The notes beneath the pieces were generated by a model. It did not search any database. It saw only the letters and a program-made list of their open reading frames with translations, and had not been told where the DNA came from. From Sulfitobacter sp. S223 (GTDB taxonomy: Bacteria; Pseudomonadota; Alphaproteobacteria; Rhodobacterales; Rhodobacteraceae), in the NCBI RefSeq assembly GCF_025143825.1, contig NZ_CP083560.1, forward strand, positions 2,170,001 through 2,234,000: a DNA stretch of 64,000 bases, in the 5' to 3' direction. A program made the translations under genes and the position numbers. Shown piece after piece: positions 16,571 to 27,094 of this stretch. Numbering within the stretch: the stretch's first letter is position 1; each line of letters opens with the position of its first letter.

Positions 16571-17725
16571 TCAAGTCTTTCTGCGTACCGCAGCAAAGCA
16601 GATGTGCAAGATCAACCCACCAGCGAAGGCTGCACCGGCCAAGATTGGCAGGCTGAGGTATCCCCATGCGGACAGCGCCAGCGCCATCACAGGTGTGCCA
16701 AGCGTGTTCCCGAGGTTCCCCATTTGCGCCATCGCCCCGTTGGCCTGCGTCTGCGCGACTGCTGTGTCATTCAGCTGCGGAACAGCGGCAAAGCTGGCCC
16801 CTTGAATAAGCCCCATCGCACCGGCCAGCGCCAGACAGGCCAAGGGCAATGCGGGTACCGCCCACAGCCACATCATGCACAGCATCGACAGGCCGAAGCC
16901 GAGTGTCACAACCAGTACAGCGGACATGTAGCGCAGCATTATAACCCCAAGGGTCATTGAAACAGCGATGCTCACCAAGGGCATGCTGCCCATAACTGCA
17001 GTGCGCACCGCGGGGTCCAGATAGGGCGGCAATACCGTCAGGATCGAGACAAAGCAAAACGTGTAGAAAAGCCAGCCCAGTCCCGGTGCGGAAATGCGCG
17101 AGGATGCATAGATCGCGCGGTGTGTCGCCAGAATGCTGCTAAGCGAGAATGTCGGTATCTCTCCCTCTTGCGGCAGGGTCCGTAAGCGCGGGCTAAGATA
17201 GATCGCAAAGCCTGCCATGTACAAAGCATGCATCGCAAAAAGCGCAGGTATCCCCGCTGTGATCGCAAGGGGCCGCCCGCCCCACGCCATCACGGCAAAA
17301 GCTACCCCGAAGAACGTGCCCCAAAGCGACAGGGCCAAGCCGCGCTGCGCATTTGTGGCGATCTGCGCAATCAGCGTGGGGGCGGCAACCACAATGGCCA
17401 GATGGGAGATCCCTTCGATCAACCGCAGGGCCAGCATGGCAGGCAACGGCGGCAACAGCGCCTGCCCCAGCGACACCAGCGCGCCCAACCACAAAGCGCC
17501 CAGCAATGCGCGGCGGTAGCGCACCCGCGCCACCAGCATTGCCGCCACCACCCCCAGCACAATGCCAATCCCGCCAACGACGGACACAAGCCACCCGAGC
17601 GCGACACCGCCATCCGGATAAACGTCGCCCAGCAAATCATAAATCACGGAAATCTTGGCGTATTGCATGGCCGCGCCCAGCCCCGCGCCCCAAAGCGCCA
17701 GCATCAATGGCCATGACCCACGCAT
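16571..17725 (-). CDS. Major facilitator superfamily transporter
   Basis: The 384-residue protein is almost entirely hydrophobic with about 12 predicted membrane helices. The segment after helix 2 (ARVRYRRALLGALWLGALVS) matches the basic loop common in MFS proteins, and ERRYR-like charged loops are absent elsewhere. Substrate cannot be told; drug or metabolite efflux is typical for this size class. Its start overlaps the methyltransferase stop by one base (TGATG), so the two are translationally coupled. It is convergent with nothing and is followed by the uvrA promoter region. Confidence 0.85.
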   Translation of the reverse strand: MRGSWPLMLALWGAGLGAAMQYAKISVIYDLLGDVYPDGGVALGWLVSVVGGIGIVLGVVAAMLVARVRYRRALLGALWLGALVSLGQALLPPLPAMLALRLIEGISHLAIVVAAPTLIAQIATNAQRGLALSLWGTFFGVAFAVMAWGGRPLAITAGIPALFAMHALYMAGFAIYLSPRLRTLPQEGEIPTFSLSSILATHRAIYASSRISAPGLGWLFYTFCFVSILTVLPPYLDPAVRTAVMGSMPLVSIAVSMTLGVIMLRYMSAVLVVTLGFGLSMLCMMWLWAVPALPLACLALAGAMGLIQGASFAAVPQLNDTAVAQTQANGAMAQMGNLGNTLGTPVMALALSAWGYLSLPILAGAAFAGGLILHICFAAVRRKT

Positions 17726-18288
17726 CAGCTACGCTCGGCCATTGCCCAGGCGCAGATCGGCATCATTGGATCGTCTTCGATGTCATCTTCGCCCTCGATG
17801 TATTCTGGCGGCCAGTTTTCTTCGAGATTCCGTTTGGCGACATGGCGGTTGCCCCACTGAAACGACTGGACCAAATGGTCTTCAAACCCGCATTCGATCA
17901 GGAAGTTTTTCAGGCCACGCGCGGACCAGCGCGAATTATCCATCGGGGCCGCATGGAAGGGCACGTAGAAGGGTACAGCCACCCAGAATTTTCCACCCTT
18001 TTTCAGCATCTGTCGCACGTGGCGCGTCGCTATGTAGGGGCGGTCCAGATGCTCCCACACCTGATTTGCCAGGATCAGGTCAAACTTGCGCGGCTTGCCG
18101 GTTTCAGGGTCCAGATAAGGACCCGCGCAGATATCATATTCCGGATAGCGGAACTGCTCATACTTTTTAAAATCAAACTGTTGGCCATAATTGCCGGAGA
18201 TTTCAGCCACCTGCAGACGGTGCGGCTTGAGTTCTTGTATCATCCGGCGGGACGCGGGCCCCATGACAACGCGATTGAGACTAACCAT
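17725..18288 (-). CDS. SAM-dependent methyltransferase (class I-like, short)
   Basis: The 187-residue protein contains a methyltransferase core: HRLQVAEISGN near the N-terminus stands in for motif I, FDLILANQVWEHLDRPYIAT is the motif IV region, and HVRQMLKKGGKFWVAVPFYV is the post-motif strand-helix unit of class I enzymes (Methyltransf_11-like). The glycine-rich motif I is degenerate (EISGNYG), and the acidic tail EGEDDIEDD is unusual. Substrate unknown. It is coupled to the downstream MFS gene, suggesting a modification/export pair, which is only inference. Confidence 0.75.
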   Translation of the reverse strand: MVSLNRVVMGPASRRMIQELKPHRLQVAEISGNYGQQFDFKKYEQFRYPEYDICAGPYLDPETGKPRKFDLILANQVWEHLDRPYIATRHVRQMLKKGGKFWVAVPFYVPFHAAPMDNSRWSARGLKNFLIECGFEDHLVQSFQWGNRHVAKRNLEENWPPEYIEGEDDIEDDPMMPICAWAMAERS

Positions 18289-18380
18289 GAGAGGTTTATG
18301 TCAGCGCGTCTGGATGTGGTCCAGCGCAAAGGGCGGCGCCTGCGGGCAAATGCAGCAGCACCGCCCGCAGCAAAAGCGCG

Positions 18381-19775
18381 CTACATGTGGATGACGCGAC
18401 CGTAGGCGTCCAGCACGGATTCATGCATCATTTCCGACAGGGTCGGATGCGGGAAGACTGTGTTCATCAGGTCTTCTTCCGTGGTTTCCAACTGGCGGCC
18501 CACGACATAGCCCTGGATCAGTTCGGTGACTTCGGCACCCACCATATGCGCGCCCAAAAGCTCACCTGTTTTGGCGTCAAAGACCGTTTTGATCATCCCG
18601 CTTTCTTCGCCCAATGCGATGGCCTTGCCATTGCCGATAAAAGGGAAGCGACCGACTTTGATCTCATAGCCAAGCTCTTTGGCCTTCGCCTCCGTATAGC
18701 CGACGGAAGCCACCTGAGGATGGCAATAGGTACAGCCTGCGATGCTTTCGGGCTTGACCGGATGGGCATGAAGCCCTGCCATCAGTTCCGCAACCATAAC
18801 TCCTTCGTGAGATGCCTTATGGGCCAGCCATGGTGCACCGGCGATGTCACCGATGGCATAAAGACCGTCAACACCTGTGCGGCAGTACTCATCCGTGACG
18901 ACATGGGTGCGATCAATCTTAACGCCAAGCTCTTCCAGACCAAGGTTCTCAACGTTGCCCACGATACCAACAGCGCTGATCACCGTGTCGAATTCTTGTT
19001 TCTCAACCTTTCCGCCGACTTCGATGTGGGCGGTGACTTTATCCTTGGCGCGATCAAGCTTTTTGACCATCGCCTTTTGCATGATCTTCATGCCCTGTTT
19101 TTCGAACGCCTTCTTCGCAAAGGCAGAAATTTCTTCATCCTCGACAGGCAACACACGGTCCATGACTTCGACGACAGTCGTGTCGGCACCTAGTGTATTA
19201 TAGAAGCTGGCGAATTCGATACCGATGGCGCCGGACCCGATGACCAGCAGCTTTTTCGGCATGTGGGGTGGTTGTAGCGCGTGGCGATATGTCCAAACCA
19301 TCTTACCATCTGCTTCAAGGCCCGGCAGTTCGCGCGCCCGCGCCCCGGTGGCCAGAACGATGTTCTTGGCGGTCAGGTTTTCGGTCCCCTTGTCGGTCTT
19401 GACGGTAACCTTGCCCTTGGCAGGCAACGTCGCTTCGCCCATGACCACGTTGATCTTGTTCTTTTTCATCAGGTGACCAATGCCGCCCGAAAGCTGGCCA
19501 GCGACCTTGCGCGAGCGTTTGACCACGGCATCCAGATCATACCCGATCCCGTCGGCCTTAAGCCCGAATTCCTTTGCGCGATGCATCAGATGGAACACTT
19601 CGGAAGATCGCAGCAGCGCCTTGGTCGGGATACAGCCCCAGTTCAGGCAAATACCGCCGAGATTTTCCCGTTCGACGATACAGACCTTCATCCCCAGCTG
19701 TGCGCCGCGAATGGCGGCAACATAACCGCCCGGCCCTGCGCCGATCACGACAAGATCATAGGATGAATCGGCCAT
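18381..19775 (-). CDS. lpdA: Dihydrolipoyl dehydrogenase (E3)
   Basis: E3 reoxidises the dihydrolipoyl groups of the pyruvate and related dehydrogenase complexes and passes electrons to NAD via FAD and a redox disulfide. The 464-residue protein has the FAD motif VIGAGPGGYVAA, the redox-active disulfide in GGICLNWGCIPTKALL, a second dinucleotide motif VIGSGAIGIEFASFY, AIGDIAGAPWLAHKA and the interface motif HPTLSEMMHES. The start MADSSYDLVV has a gaggt site; an ATG four codons upstream does not. A 24-bp palindrome identical in its half-sites to one before pdhA lies 27 bases upstream, so this E3 very probably serves the pdhABC-encoded complex. Confidence 0.97.
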   Translation of the reverse strand: MADSSYDLVVIGAGPGGYVAAIRGAQLGMKVCIVERENLGGICLNWGCIPTKALLRSSEVFHLMHRAKEFGLKADGIGYDLDAVVKRSRKVAGQLSGGIGHLMKKNKINVVMGEATLPAKGKVTVKTDKGTENLTAKNIVLATGARARELPGLEADGKMVWTYRHALQPPHMPKKLLVIGSGAIGIEFASFYNTLGADTTVVEVMDRVLPVEDEEISAFAKKAFEKQGMKIMQKAMVKKLDRAKDKVTAHIEVGGKVEKQEFDTVISAVGIVGNVENLGLEELGVKIDRTHVVTDEYCRTGVDGLYAIGDIAGAPWLAHKASHEGVMVAELMAGLHAHPVKPESIAGCTYCHPQVASVGYTEAKAKELGYEIKVGRFPFIGNGKAIALGEESGMIKTVFDAKTGELLGAHMVGAEVTELIQGYVVGRQLETTEEDLMNTVFPHPTLSEMMHESVLDAYGRVIHM

Positions 19776-19801
19776 TGTGCACCTCATATACGGCTGGAAT
19801 A

Positions 19802-19825
19802 ATATAGTTTACCGCTAAACTATAT
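19802..19825 (-). promoter_or_regulatory. Palindromic operator of lpdA, shared with pdhA
   Basis: Half-sites atatagttta and taaactatat flank a central ccgc. The half-sites are identical to those of the palindrome before pdhA (33707-33730), and flanking bases are also partly conserved. It lies between about 27 and 50 bases upstream of the lpdA start, where it would overlap the promoter. The cognate regulator is not encoded in the window. Confidence 0.8.
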
Positions 19826-19901
19826 CATCTTATCCAGCAATGGCGAGGGGGGAATGGCAGGGATGCGCAGGACGCAGGCCCTTAGCAATCAACCAAGCGG
19901 C

Positions 19902-19931
19902 GAAAACAAAAAGAGGGCCATGTGGCCCTCC
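19902..19931 (-). terminator. Intrinsic terminator after the DUF924 gene
   Basis: Read on the minus strand, gagggcca / tggccctc forms an 8-bp stem followed by tttttgtttt, 14 bases after the DUF924 stop. Confidence 0.8.
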
Positions 19932-19944
19932 GATCGGTGTGATG

Positions 19945-20529
19945 CTATGCCGCCACTTTTGCCTGTAGCTGTCGCAGCGTGTAGCCATAGCCGCCCTTAT
20001 CCGCATAAACGGTTTCGCTGCGGGTATTGGCGCGGGACAATGCATCGTTGCGGTAAGGAAAGCGGCCGAATTCGCGGATAACTTCGCGGTGGGCCTGAGC
20101 ATGCAAAATGTTGTCTTCGCCGGCATTCGGCATACGCTCTACCAGCAACCGGACGCAGCGGTCCTGATCGCACAGGTTCTCAGAATGCATAAGCGGCAGA
20201 TAGAAAAACTGGCGTGCAGGGGCGTCGATCTTTGTGTCCCACTCCTTGCAAATGGCACGTTTGGCCACCGCAAGAGCAATGGGATCAAGCGCAAAGGCAG
20301 TCCCCTCACCGCGGAACATATTGCGCGAGAACTGGTCAGTGAGGATGAGATAGGCCAGCGCGCCAGACGGATACGTGAGCCAGAGGCTTAGCCCACCATC
20401 GCGCGCCACTTCCCAAGTAGACATGAAACGGTTGCGGATTTCTGCATCCAGCGCATCGTCAACAGCGTACCAGCCTTTCGGGCCAACTTCATCAAGCCAG
20501 AATTCCAGTACTTCTTCAGGACCAACCAT
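19945..20529 (-). CDS. DUF924 family protein
   Basis: The 194-residue product is a DUF924 (YP_ conserved hypothetical) family member, an all-helical tetratricopeptide-like protein of unknown function. Family features are VLEFWLDEVGPKGWYAVDDA at the N-terminus, LILTDQFSRNMFRG, FFYLPLMHSENLCDQD and GRFPYRNDALSR. The start MVGPEEVLEFW is chosen because aaggagg lies 8 bases upstream and family similarity begins there; the ATG 17 codons earlier is not supported. It has its own terminator. Confidence 0.88.
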   Translation of the reverse strand: MVGPEEVLEFWLDEVGPKGWYAVDDALDAEIRNRFMSTWEVARDGGLSLWLTYPSGALAYLILTDQFSRNMFRGEGTAFALDPIALAVAKRAICKEWDTKIDAPARQFFYLPLMHSENLCDQDRCVRLLVERMPNAGEDNILHAQAHREVIREFGRFPYRNDALSRANTRSETVYADKGGYGYTLRQLQAKVAA

Positions 20530-20687
20530 CGCTGCATACCTCCTTGCACGCCGGTTAATGACATATGCAGTAAAAGGCATTTGACCAAATTTTCAAACAC
20601 ACGATTTGCAACAAAACGGTTACGTTTAGCGCAATCATCCTTTTAATCAGCGACAAAGTTTCCGATGGGCGGCGAAAAACTGCCTGA

Positions 20688-21959
20688 TTAGTCAGCGTTT
20701 TTTGTCGATTCATCGTCTTCCAGCTCCGTTTCGATCGCATATTCCTGCGCGATTTCAAGCGCAACAGCCGTGGCCGTTGGCGCCATTGGAACGTAAGATC
20801 CGGTATCTTCCCAAGCAGGTGCCGCACGTACGGTGGCACGGTAGGAAGCATAAACAATCATCGCTGCGAACAGGACTGCGGTGAACAGATAAAAGCCTGC
20901 AGGCCCCAATGATGTCCCCATCATCCAACCCGTGATCATCGGTCCCAAAATCGCGCCAAGTCCGTTGATGAACAACAACCCGCCAGAAGCAGCGGCCATA
21001 TCGTCATGCTCAAGAAAGTCGTTGGTGTGCGCAATCAGCAGCGAATAAAGCGGGTTCGCCATCCCGCCGATGACAAATGCGGATACCAGCAGCAGCGGAA
21101 ACACATGCCCGTACATCATGCCCATGATCGACCCTGCCCCGCCGACAATTGACACCGCGATGATCAGATAGCGGCGATCCATCCGGTCCGACACCCAGCC
21201 GATTGGATACTGCAAAACCACCGCGCCAATAAAGAACGTCGCCACGAACGTCGAGATCTGCGCCACGCTGAGCCCCGCTTCGGCGCCGTAAACCGCCGAC
21301 ATGCCGAACTGCGCGGAGAAAATACCGCCCAGAATAAACATGCCCACACAGCCCAACGGCGAGAATCCCATCAGCGCCCTCAGGCTCATCGGCTTGGTCC
21401 GGTCGAACGCGGGTGTCGGGCTGATAGAAAGCAAAATCGGCGTAACGGCGAGGCTCACCAGCACCGACGGGATCACGAACAGAACAAACCCGCTTGGATC
21501 GGCAGTCAGCAGCAAGGCCTGCGCCGCGACAATGCCCAATGTCTGCACGATCATATAGAGTGACAGCGCCTGCCCGCGGTTGGAATTGTCAGCCGCGTTG
21601 TTCAGCCAGCTTTCAGCCGTCACGTAAACAGCAGAAAAGCAAAAACCGATCAGCACACGTCCGGCGGTCCATACTGCAACATTCGGGAATGTCGGGTAAA
21701 GAATCATCACCGCAGAGATCGCCGAGGCAAGAGCAGCAAACACCCGCACGTGACCCACACGCTGGATCATCCGTGGCGCAAGGCGCGAACCGCCAAGGAA
21801 TCCGACAAAATACGCCGACATAACGATAGACATCTTGAACGTGTCAAAGCCCTCAAGCTCACCACGAATACCCAGCAACGTGCCCTGCATGCCGTTGCCC
21901 AGCATCAAAAGGAACATGCCAAATAGGAGCGCCCATGCGCTGGAGAGGACCTGTATCAT
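20688..21959 (-). CDS. Major facilitator superfamily transporter (YcaD-type)
   Basis: The 423-residue protein has about 12 membrane helices with MFS landmarks: a basic loop after helix 2 (RLAPRMIQRVGHVRVFAALA), an Asn-Arg-containing loop (NNAADNSNRGQALSLYM) and DRMDRRYLIIA between helices 8 and 9. The C-terminal tail (about residues 390-423) is acidic and cytoplasmic. The start MIQVLSSAWALLFGMFLLML places the first helix at the N-terminus. Overall it resembles YcaD-like putative drug or sugar permeases; the substrate is unknown. Confidence 0.87.
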   Translation of the reverse strand: MIQVLSSAWALLFGMFLLMLGNGMQGTLLGIRGELEGFDTFKMSIVMSAYFVGFLGGSRLAPRMIQRVGHVRVFAALASAISAVMILYPTFPNVAVWTAGRVLIGFCFSAVYVTAESWLNNAADNSNRGQALSLYMIVQTLGIVAAQALLLTADPSGFVLFVIPSVLVSLAVTPILLSISPTPAFDRTKPMSLRALMGFSPLGCVGMFILGGIFSAQFGMSAVYGAEAGLSVAQISTFVATFFIGAVVLQYPIGWVSDRMDRRYLIIAVSIVGGAGSIMGMMYGHVFPLLLVSAFVIGGMANPLYSLLIAHTNDFLEHDDMAAASGGLLFINGLGAILGPMITGWMMGTSLGPAGFYLFTAVLFAAMIVYASYRATVRAAPAWEDTGSYVPMAPTATAVALEIAQEYAIETELEDDESTKNAD

Positions 21960-22016
21960 TCGCGTTTCCTTTGTCTACCAGACACCCCTAACGGCGCATC
22001 TCGTACCATGTCGGGA

Positions 22017-23096
22017 TTAAATACGACCGGATTCGTCGCTTTTGCGAGCCGGTATCAGGAGAGATGCATCTCCGTAAGAGAAGAAACGATAGTTTTCATT
22101 AATTGCGTGTGAATAAATTGTGCGAATTGCCTCTTGTCCCATCAGGGCAGAGACCAGCATCATCAGTGTTGAACGCGGCAAGTGGAAATTCGTCATCAGC
22201 GCGTCAGCCACGTTGAACCGGAAACCCGGAGTGATGAAGATGTCTGTATCACCTTCCCACGGCTGGATTGCACCACCCTGCCCCGCAGTTTCAATCAGAC
22301 GAAGTGCAGTTGTACCGACCGGAATAACCCGCCCGCCATCAGCTTTGGTTTGTGCGATCTCGGCTGCCGCCTCGGCGCTGACCTGCCCCCATTCGGCATG
22401 CATCTTATGTTCGGATATGTCGTCTACTTTAACCGGCAGGAAGGTGCCTGCACCAACGTGCAAGGTGACGTAGGTGAATTCGACACCCATCTTGCGCAAA
22501 GTCGCCAGAAGCTGCGTATCGAAATGCAATGACGCCGTGGGCGCGGCCACTGCGCCGGAGTTCTTTGCCCAGACGGTTTGGTAATCCGTCTTGTCCTGTG
22601 CGTCAGCGGCGCGTTTAGCTGCGATATAGGGGGGCAGCGGCATGGCACCGGCCGCGTTGAGCGCGGCGTCAAAATCATCACCCGTGAGGTTGAACCGCAG
22701 ATACGCCAGCCCTTCGGTGATTTCCTCCAGCGTCGCGCGCAGATCATCCGAAAAGACGATCTCTTCGCCCATGCGCAATTTCTTGAGCGGTTTGACAAGC
22801 GCCGACCAGACACCCGCATCTGCCTGCGGTTCCAGCAGCGTCGCTTCGATTTTGGCGGCTACCGGGCCTTGGGTGCTGTCGCGATGGCGTAGACCAGAAA
22901 GGCGCGCAGGAATCACACGCGTGTCATTCAGAACCAGCCGGTCGCCCGCGCGCAACCAGTGCACCAGATCATGGACTTGGGCGTCGTGGATATCGTCGCC
23001 CTGCGCCACCAGCAGCCGCGCGGATGATCGCGGCGTGGCGGGACGCACGGCAATCAGCTCATCGGGGAGATCAAAATCAAAATCGCTCAGTTTCAT
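22017..23096 (-). CDS. queA: S-adenosylmethionine:tRNA ribosyltransferase-isomerase
   Basis: QueA transfers the ribosyl moiety of SAM to preQ1 in tRNA, giving epoxyqueuosine at the wobble position. The 359-residue protein starts [19 protein letters not shown], with the conserved RLLV and [20 protein letters not shown] segments, then [26 protein letters not shown] and the C-terminal [17 protein letters not shown]. The open frame extends 70 codons upstream without homology. It lies 10 bases behind the large AsmA-like gene on the same strand, so the two are probably cotranscribed. Confidence 0.96.
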   Translation of the reverse strand: MKLSDFDFDLPDELIAVRPATPRSSARLLVAQGDDIHDAQVHDLVHWLRAGDRLVLNDTRVIPARLSGLRHRDSTQGPVAAKIEATLLEPQADAGVWSALVKPLKKLRMGEEIVFSDDLRATLEEITEGLAYLRFNLTGDDFDAALNAAGAMPLPPYIAAKRAADAQDKTDYQTVWAKNSGAVAAPTASLHFDTQLLATLRKMGVEFTYVTLHVGAGTFLPVKVDDISEHKMHAEWGQVSAEAAAEIAQTKADGGRVIPVGTTALRLIETAGQGGAIQPWEGDTDIFITPGFRFNVADALMTNFHLPRSTLMMLVSALMGQEAIRTIYSHAINENYRFFSYGDASLLIPARKSDESGRI

Positions 23097-23106
23097 GTTG
23101 CTGCCT

Positions 23107-26100
23107 CTAGCGGCCTTCGTAGGTGCGTTCAACGGGCGTTTTGGGTTCGGCGTCTTTCTGCGGTTCCGGCGCGCCTTCGACAGAGGGCAACTCTGTCTGA
23201 GGTGCGCGCAGGATGTTGCGCAAGCCCCCCGGTGCCAGTACCGACAGCGGGTTAACAGAAACCTTGGGCGATTTGGCCGATCCGCTGAGCGTGTAGTTAA
23301 AGCCAAGCAAGCCTTCGCCCTTGCGCGTCAACAGCGATCCAATGCCGTTGAGAAGATACACAGGCGTAATCACACCCTGCATCGAAATCTGCCCCGTATC
23401 CGTGGCAAAGACGCCGTCCGCCGATAGGCCCAATGACGCACCAACCGCACTTCCGCGGCTCAGGGTGATACGTCCGGGGGTCATTCGAAACTCTGCCTCG
23501 ACCTCCTCGAAATAGATGCCGTCGCCGTTCATTTCATTGACCAGCCCCACCACCGATATTGCGTTGACCAACGCGGCCATTGCCGGTGCGTCCTTGATGG
23601 AGACGCCGTTCACCTTGAGGCTGCCATCAAACGCGCCACCGCTGCCGACAGGTAACAAGGAAAGCTCCATATTGCCGCCCACGGCCTGCTTCAACACACC
23701 GGCAGATCGCAGAACGCCACCAGCATCCCCACTGCTCAGGCGCACAGCCGTGCGACCGTTTTGCGGAACAATTCGGCCACTTACGCCAGTACCGCCATTG
23801 ACGCGCGCCTCGAACGGGCCATCAAGACCGCCCGTGGTCTTGAACGTTCCGGCAAGCCCCTGCAGCCACATGGTATCCGTGATCTGCAATCTATCGAGCA
23901 CCACTCGCATGGGTGGCGCAGCCCCACCAGAGGCACCACCACCGCCGCTGCTGCCTGACCCGAATTTCGCCGTGCGCATATCAAGTGAACCACCGCGTAC
24001 CACAACCTGCGGTGTCCTGCCTGCCCCTTGCCCAACCAAGGCAGCACGGACATTCAGCCAGTTCCCCACACGCAGATTATCAAGTTCCAGAACTTCTAAC
24101 CCGCCGCTTTTCGCCAAAGAGATATTGCCCTTGGCGGACAGGCCTGCGCCGCTGAGTTCCATCGCGATCACGGCGGGATTGGCGCCAAGGCGGATGCGCA
24201 TGTCCAGCCCCCCCGCAGTGCCGCTGCCCTTGCGCCAGCCCAGTTGCGGGATCTGGAGAGTGGCGCCGCGCAGATCAGACCGCAGGCTCATGCGTGGCGA
24301 CTGGCCGCGCTCAAAATCAATACCAATGTCGGCCCGCGCAGCCCCTGAAAGCGTGCCGGGCGGCAGGGCAATATTGAACGCAGACAGCGCCTGTGGTGTG
24401 ATCTGCGCGCTGCCGCGCAACGTGCTTTTTGACGATCCTGCGCCAATTGGCTGCTGCCAGCGCCCGTCAAATGCGACACCGTCCAGCGTGCCTTTTCCCT
24501 CGATCCTGATGCTGTCGCTGCTGGCCGTCAGGGCCATCCGGTCGGATTTGAGCGTGCGACCTTTGATCAATCGGCTGCTGCTGAGGTTCAGCAAATCGCC
24601 AGTTATGTCGAATTTCACGTTCTTTGCACCGCTGCCCTTTTTCAATGGAAAGGATAGTGTCCCCGTGGCCACAACGTCCCCGCTGGCAAGATCAACCGGC
24701 AGGCCGGTGCGCTGCATGACCGTCATCGGCGGTTGGTCCAGTGTCCAGAGCGCGGCAGTCACCGGGCCCCTCGCATTCAGACGCACCACTGCCGGCGCGC
24801 CGCCTTTCACAGTGGTGTCAGGAATGATGAATGACGACCGCTCCAGCCTCAGTGTCCCGCCGGTTTCGGCCTCCATTTCCCCATCATCAAGAGAGACGAC
24901 AAACCGCGTGCCATCCAGACTTGCATGTCCGCGCGCCCCGGTGATCGGCGGCAAATTCTTGAGAAACCGCACAGAAGCATTTTCGTAGTCAAATGCCATA
25001 TAAGTGCGCGGCCGCTGACCAGGCTCAATCCGCAGCGCAAAGTCGGCATTCTTGAGCTGCGCTTCAATCAGGTTTTGCGTAAGCCAGTTACGTGTCTTGG
25101 TTTTCAGCGGTTCAGGCCAAAGGGCGAGAATTCGGGCCGGATCGATCTGGTCTGCGCGGGCATCCATTGCCACGCGCCAGCCATCCGGTTCTGCTGTGAG
25201 CGTGCCAAAGGCATGCCGCGTCTCACCCTGATCAAACAGATCAAGCCTGCCGATATCCAGTTGGAAGGGCGCTGTCTGCAGCCGGAAATCAAGCTCGGCC
25301 CCCTCCAGCTCAACCGGTTCCGGGTAAAGCCCCATCGGGTTGGCGCGCACGTGCGTCATGCTGAACTGCCCGACCATCGCCTCCAGCGCGCCTTCGCGTA
25401 GGCCGGTCATGGTTGCAGTGCCTTCGGCGCGCGCGGTCACCCACTTACTGCTGACCGACAGCTCGTCGAATTGCAGCAATCCAAGAGCGGAGTCATACGA
25501 AAAATAGCTGCGTGCGGCCTCGAACGGGATGGGCAATGTGCCGTCGTTGGGCTGCACAACGCCTGCACCTATTTGCAGCGTCGCATTCAGGGGCGCCAAT
25601 GTTCCGTCTGTCCGAACACCGGACCGGACAGCCCCTGATATCGGGGCACGCAAGGCCCCCATCCACGCGAAAGCCGGACTTTGAGTGGCGAAATCGGCCG
25701 CTGAGGCGCCATCAATACGCACGCCAAACTGCGCTTCGGGCGCGCCAATCGGGCTGGTATAATTAGCCGACAGCGTGGTTATGCCGGATTCCCCGCCCAG
25801 CAGGGCCAGATCGGCATTTACAACCAACGCCCCCTCTTTGCGCTGAGCAATGAGCCGCCCACCATCAAGAGTGAAGGCACGTTCAGCGCGGCGGTCCACG
25901 TATTGCAGGGTTAGCCCGCGAATTTCGGCGTTCTCAAGTGCGGCCAGCCCGGGTTGTTGGAGCAGCGCGTCGATCTGCGCCACGACTGCGCCAAGGCTTT
26001 GCGTCCGCTCGGTGCCACGTCTGGTGCCCAGCACAGTCTGGAGCGCGAGACTGCCATCCTCTTCACGCACTACGGTCATGAAAACCCCGCGCAAGGCGAC

Positions 26101-26502
26101 TTCGGCAGGCTGCACCCTGCCGCTGCGCAACGCCGACATGGACAGGCGCACACGTGCTTCGGAAAACTGCACCAATTCGTCACCGTCGGGCGTGCGCACG
26201 GCCACATCGCGCAAACGGACGCGAGGCCGCCAGCCTTCCTCCATCAACAGGCGCAACTCTCCGAACGAGATTTTTACCTGCGGGAATTCCTCTTCGAGAC
26301 GCTGCTCGATCCGGCTCTCGACCCATGCGGGCATCACCACCGGACGGTCGTAGAAAAAGTAGACAAGCCCCACAGCAAGAACGATCAGCAAGACCAACAT
26401 GGACCACAGAGCGTTGAAAAACCCCAATAACAGCAAGAACCAACCGCGCTTACGGCGGGCCGGTTCTGCACGTGGAGGTGGTGGCGGGGCGGTTTCGGCC
26501 AT
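23107..26502 (-). CDS. Large AsmA/YhdP-like envelope protein (DUF3971)
   Basis: The 1131-residue product has a proline-rich cytoplasmic N-terminus ([18 protein letters not shown]), one membrane helix (about residues 20-50) and a very long periplasmic part of repeated short beta strands. The end resembles the AsmA-like C-terminal region ([56 protein letters not shown]). Such proteins are thought to form hydrophobic grooves that carry phospholipid between the two membranes; that role here is inferred from the family. The start MAETAPPP is chosen by homology and composition; the 70 upstream in-frame codons overlap the peroxiredoxin promoter. It is divergent from bcp and followed by queA. Confidence 0.88.
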   Translation of the reverse strand: MAETAPPPPPRAEPARRKRGWFLLLLGFFNALWSMLVLLIVLAVGLVYFFYDRPVVMPAWVESRIEQRLEEEFPQVKISFGELRLLMEEGWRPRVRLRDVAVRTPDGDELVQFSEARVRLSMSALRSGRVQPAEVALRGVFMTVVREEDGSLALQTVLGTRRGTERTQSLGAVVAQIDALLQQPGLAALENAEIRGLTLQYVDRRAERAFTLDGGRLIAQRKEGALVVNADLALLGGESGITTLSANYTSPIGAPEAQFGVRIDGASAADFATQSPAFAWMGALRAPISGAVRSGVRTDGTLAPLNATLQIGAGVVQPNDGTLPIPFEAARSYFSYDSALGLLQFDELSVSSKWVTARAEGTATMTGLREGALEAMVGQFSMTHVRANPMGLYPEPVELEGAELDFRLQTAPFQLDIGRLDLFDQGETRHAFGTLTAEPDGWRVAMDARADQIDPARILALWPEPLKTKTRNWLTQNLIEAQLKNADFALRIEPGQRPRTYMAFDYENASVRFLKNLPPITGARGHASLDGTRFVVSLDDGEMEAETGGTLRLERSSFIIPDTTVKGGAPAVVRLNARGPVTAALWTLDQPPMTVMQRTGLPVDLASGDVVATGTLSFPLKKGSGAKNVKFDITGDLLNLSSSRLIKGRTLKSDRMALTASSDSIRIEGKGTLDGVAFDGRWQQPIGAGSSKSTLRGSAQITPQALSAFNIALPPGTLSGAARADIGIDFERGQSPRMSLRSDLRGATLQIPQLGWRKGSGTAGGLDMRIRLGANPAVIAMELSGAGLSAKGNISLAKSGGLEVLELDNLRVGNWLNVRAALVGQGAGRTPQVVVRGGSLDMRTAKFGSGSSGGGGASGGAAPPMRVVLDRLQITDTMWLQGLAGTFKTTGGLDGPFEARVNGGTGVSGRIVPQNGRTAVRLSSGDAGGVLRSAGVLKQAVGGNMELSLLPVGSGGAFDGSLKVNGVSIKDAPAMAALVNAISVVGLVNEMNGDGIYFEEVEAEFRMTPGRITLSRGSAVGASLGLSADGVFATDTGQISMQGVITPVYLLNGIGSLLTRKGEGLLGFNYTLSGSAKSPKVSVNPLSVLAPGGLRNILRAPQTELPSVEGAPEPQKDAEPKTPVERTYEGR

Positions 26503-26632
26503 CAGGTTCCGGTCACTGGCAAAGAAGGCTACAGATTGCGCGGTTCGGGTTGGACTTTTCCGCCGCAACGCTACTATGACAGACGCGCGCGTCGCCTCCA
26601 AGGCCACGCCCCCCATTGACCGGAGTTTTGAC

Positions 26633-27094
26633 ATGCCAGATGTATCCCAGCCTGCCCCCGATTTCACCCTGCCCGTCACTGGCGGCGGGGATGTGACCCT
26701 GAGCGCACTCAAGGGCGCGCCGGTTGTGCTGTTCTTCTATCCGCGCGATGACACCCCCGGCTGCACCAAGGAAAGCATCGGCTTTTCCGAGCACCTGGAA
26801 GCGTTTACCGCCGCAGGTGCGCAGGTATTTGGCCTGTCGCGTGACACCATGGCCAAGCATGACAAATTCGCCGCCAAGCACGGTCTCAGCGTTCCGTTGC
26901 TGTCAGACGTTGAGGGCAAGGTGACCGAAGACTACGGCGTTTGGGTTGAGAAAAACATGTATGGCAAGACCTCAATGGGAATTGAGCGCGCGACCTATCT
27001 AATTGATGCAGAAGGTAACATTGCAAAGATTTGGCGTAAGGTAAAAGTGCCCGGCCATGTCGAAGAGGTGCTGGAGGCAGTTCGCGCGCTATGA
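26633..27094 (+). CDS. bcp: Thioredoxin-dependent peroxiredoxin, Bcp/PrxQ family
   Basis: Bcp reduces peroxides in the cytoplasm with a peroxidatic cysteine. The 153-residue protein has VVLFFYPRDDTPGCTKESIG, where Cys44 is peroxidatic, and the family segments VFGLSRDTMAKHDKFAAKHG and SMGIERATYLID. It contains no other cysteine, so it lacks the resolving Cys found five residues later in E. coli Bcp and would work as a 1-Cys enzyme or with an external thiol. The start MPDVSQPAPDF has a ggag site. Its TGA overlaps the ATG of the next gene. Confidence 0.95.
   Translation: MPDVSQPAPDFTLPVTGGGDVTLSALKGAPVVLFFYPRDDTPGCTKESIGFSEHLEAFTAAGAQVFGLSRDTMAKHDKFAAKHGLSVPLLSDVEGKVTEDYGVWVEKNMYGKTSMGIERATYLIDAEGNIAKIWRKVKVPGHVEEVLEAVRAL

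Noticed and set aside
23516-24988. 490-codon open frame on the plus strand inside the AsmA-like gene
   Set aside because: It is antisense to a gene with clear domain similarity; its composition (Pro, Ser, Arg rich) is typical of a GC-rich shadow frame, with no ribosome binding site or family match.
26399-26632. Extended N-terminus for the peroxiredoxin
   Set aside because: The extension is Arg-rich and overlaps the start of the divergent AsmA-like gene; Bcp similarity and a ggag site support the start at 26633.
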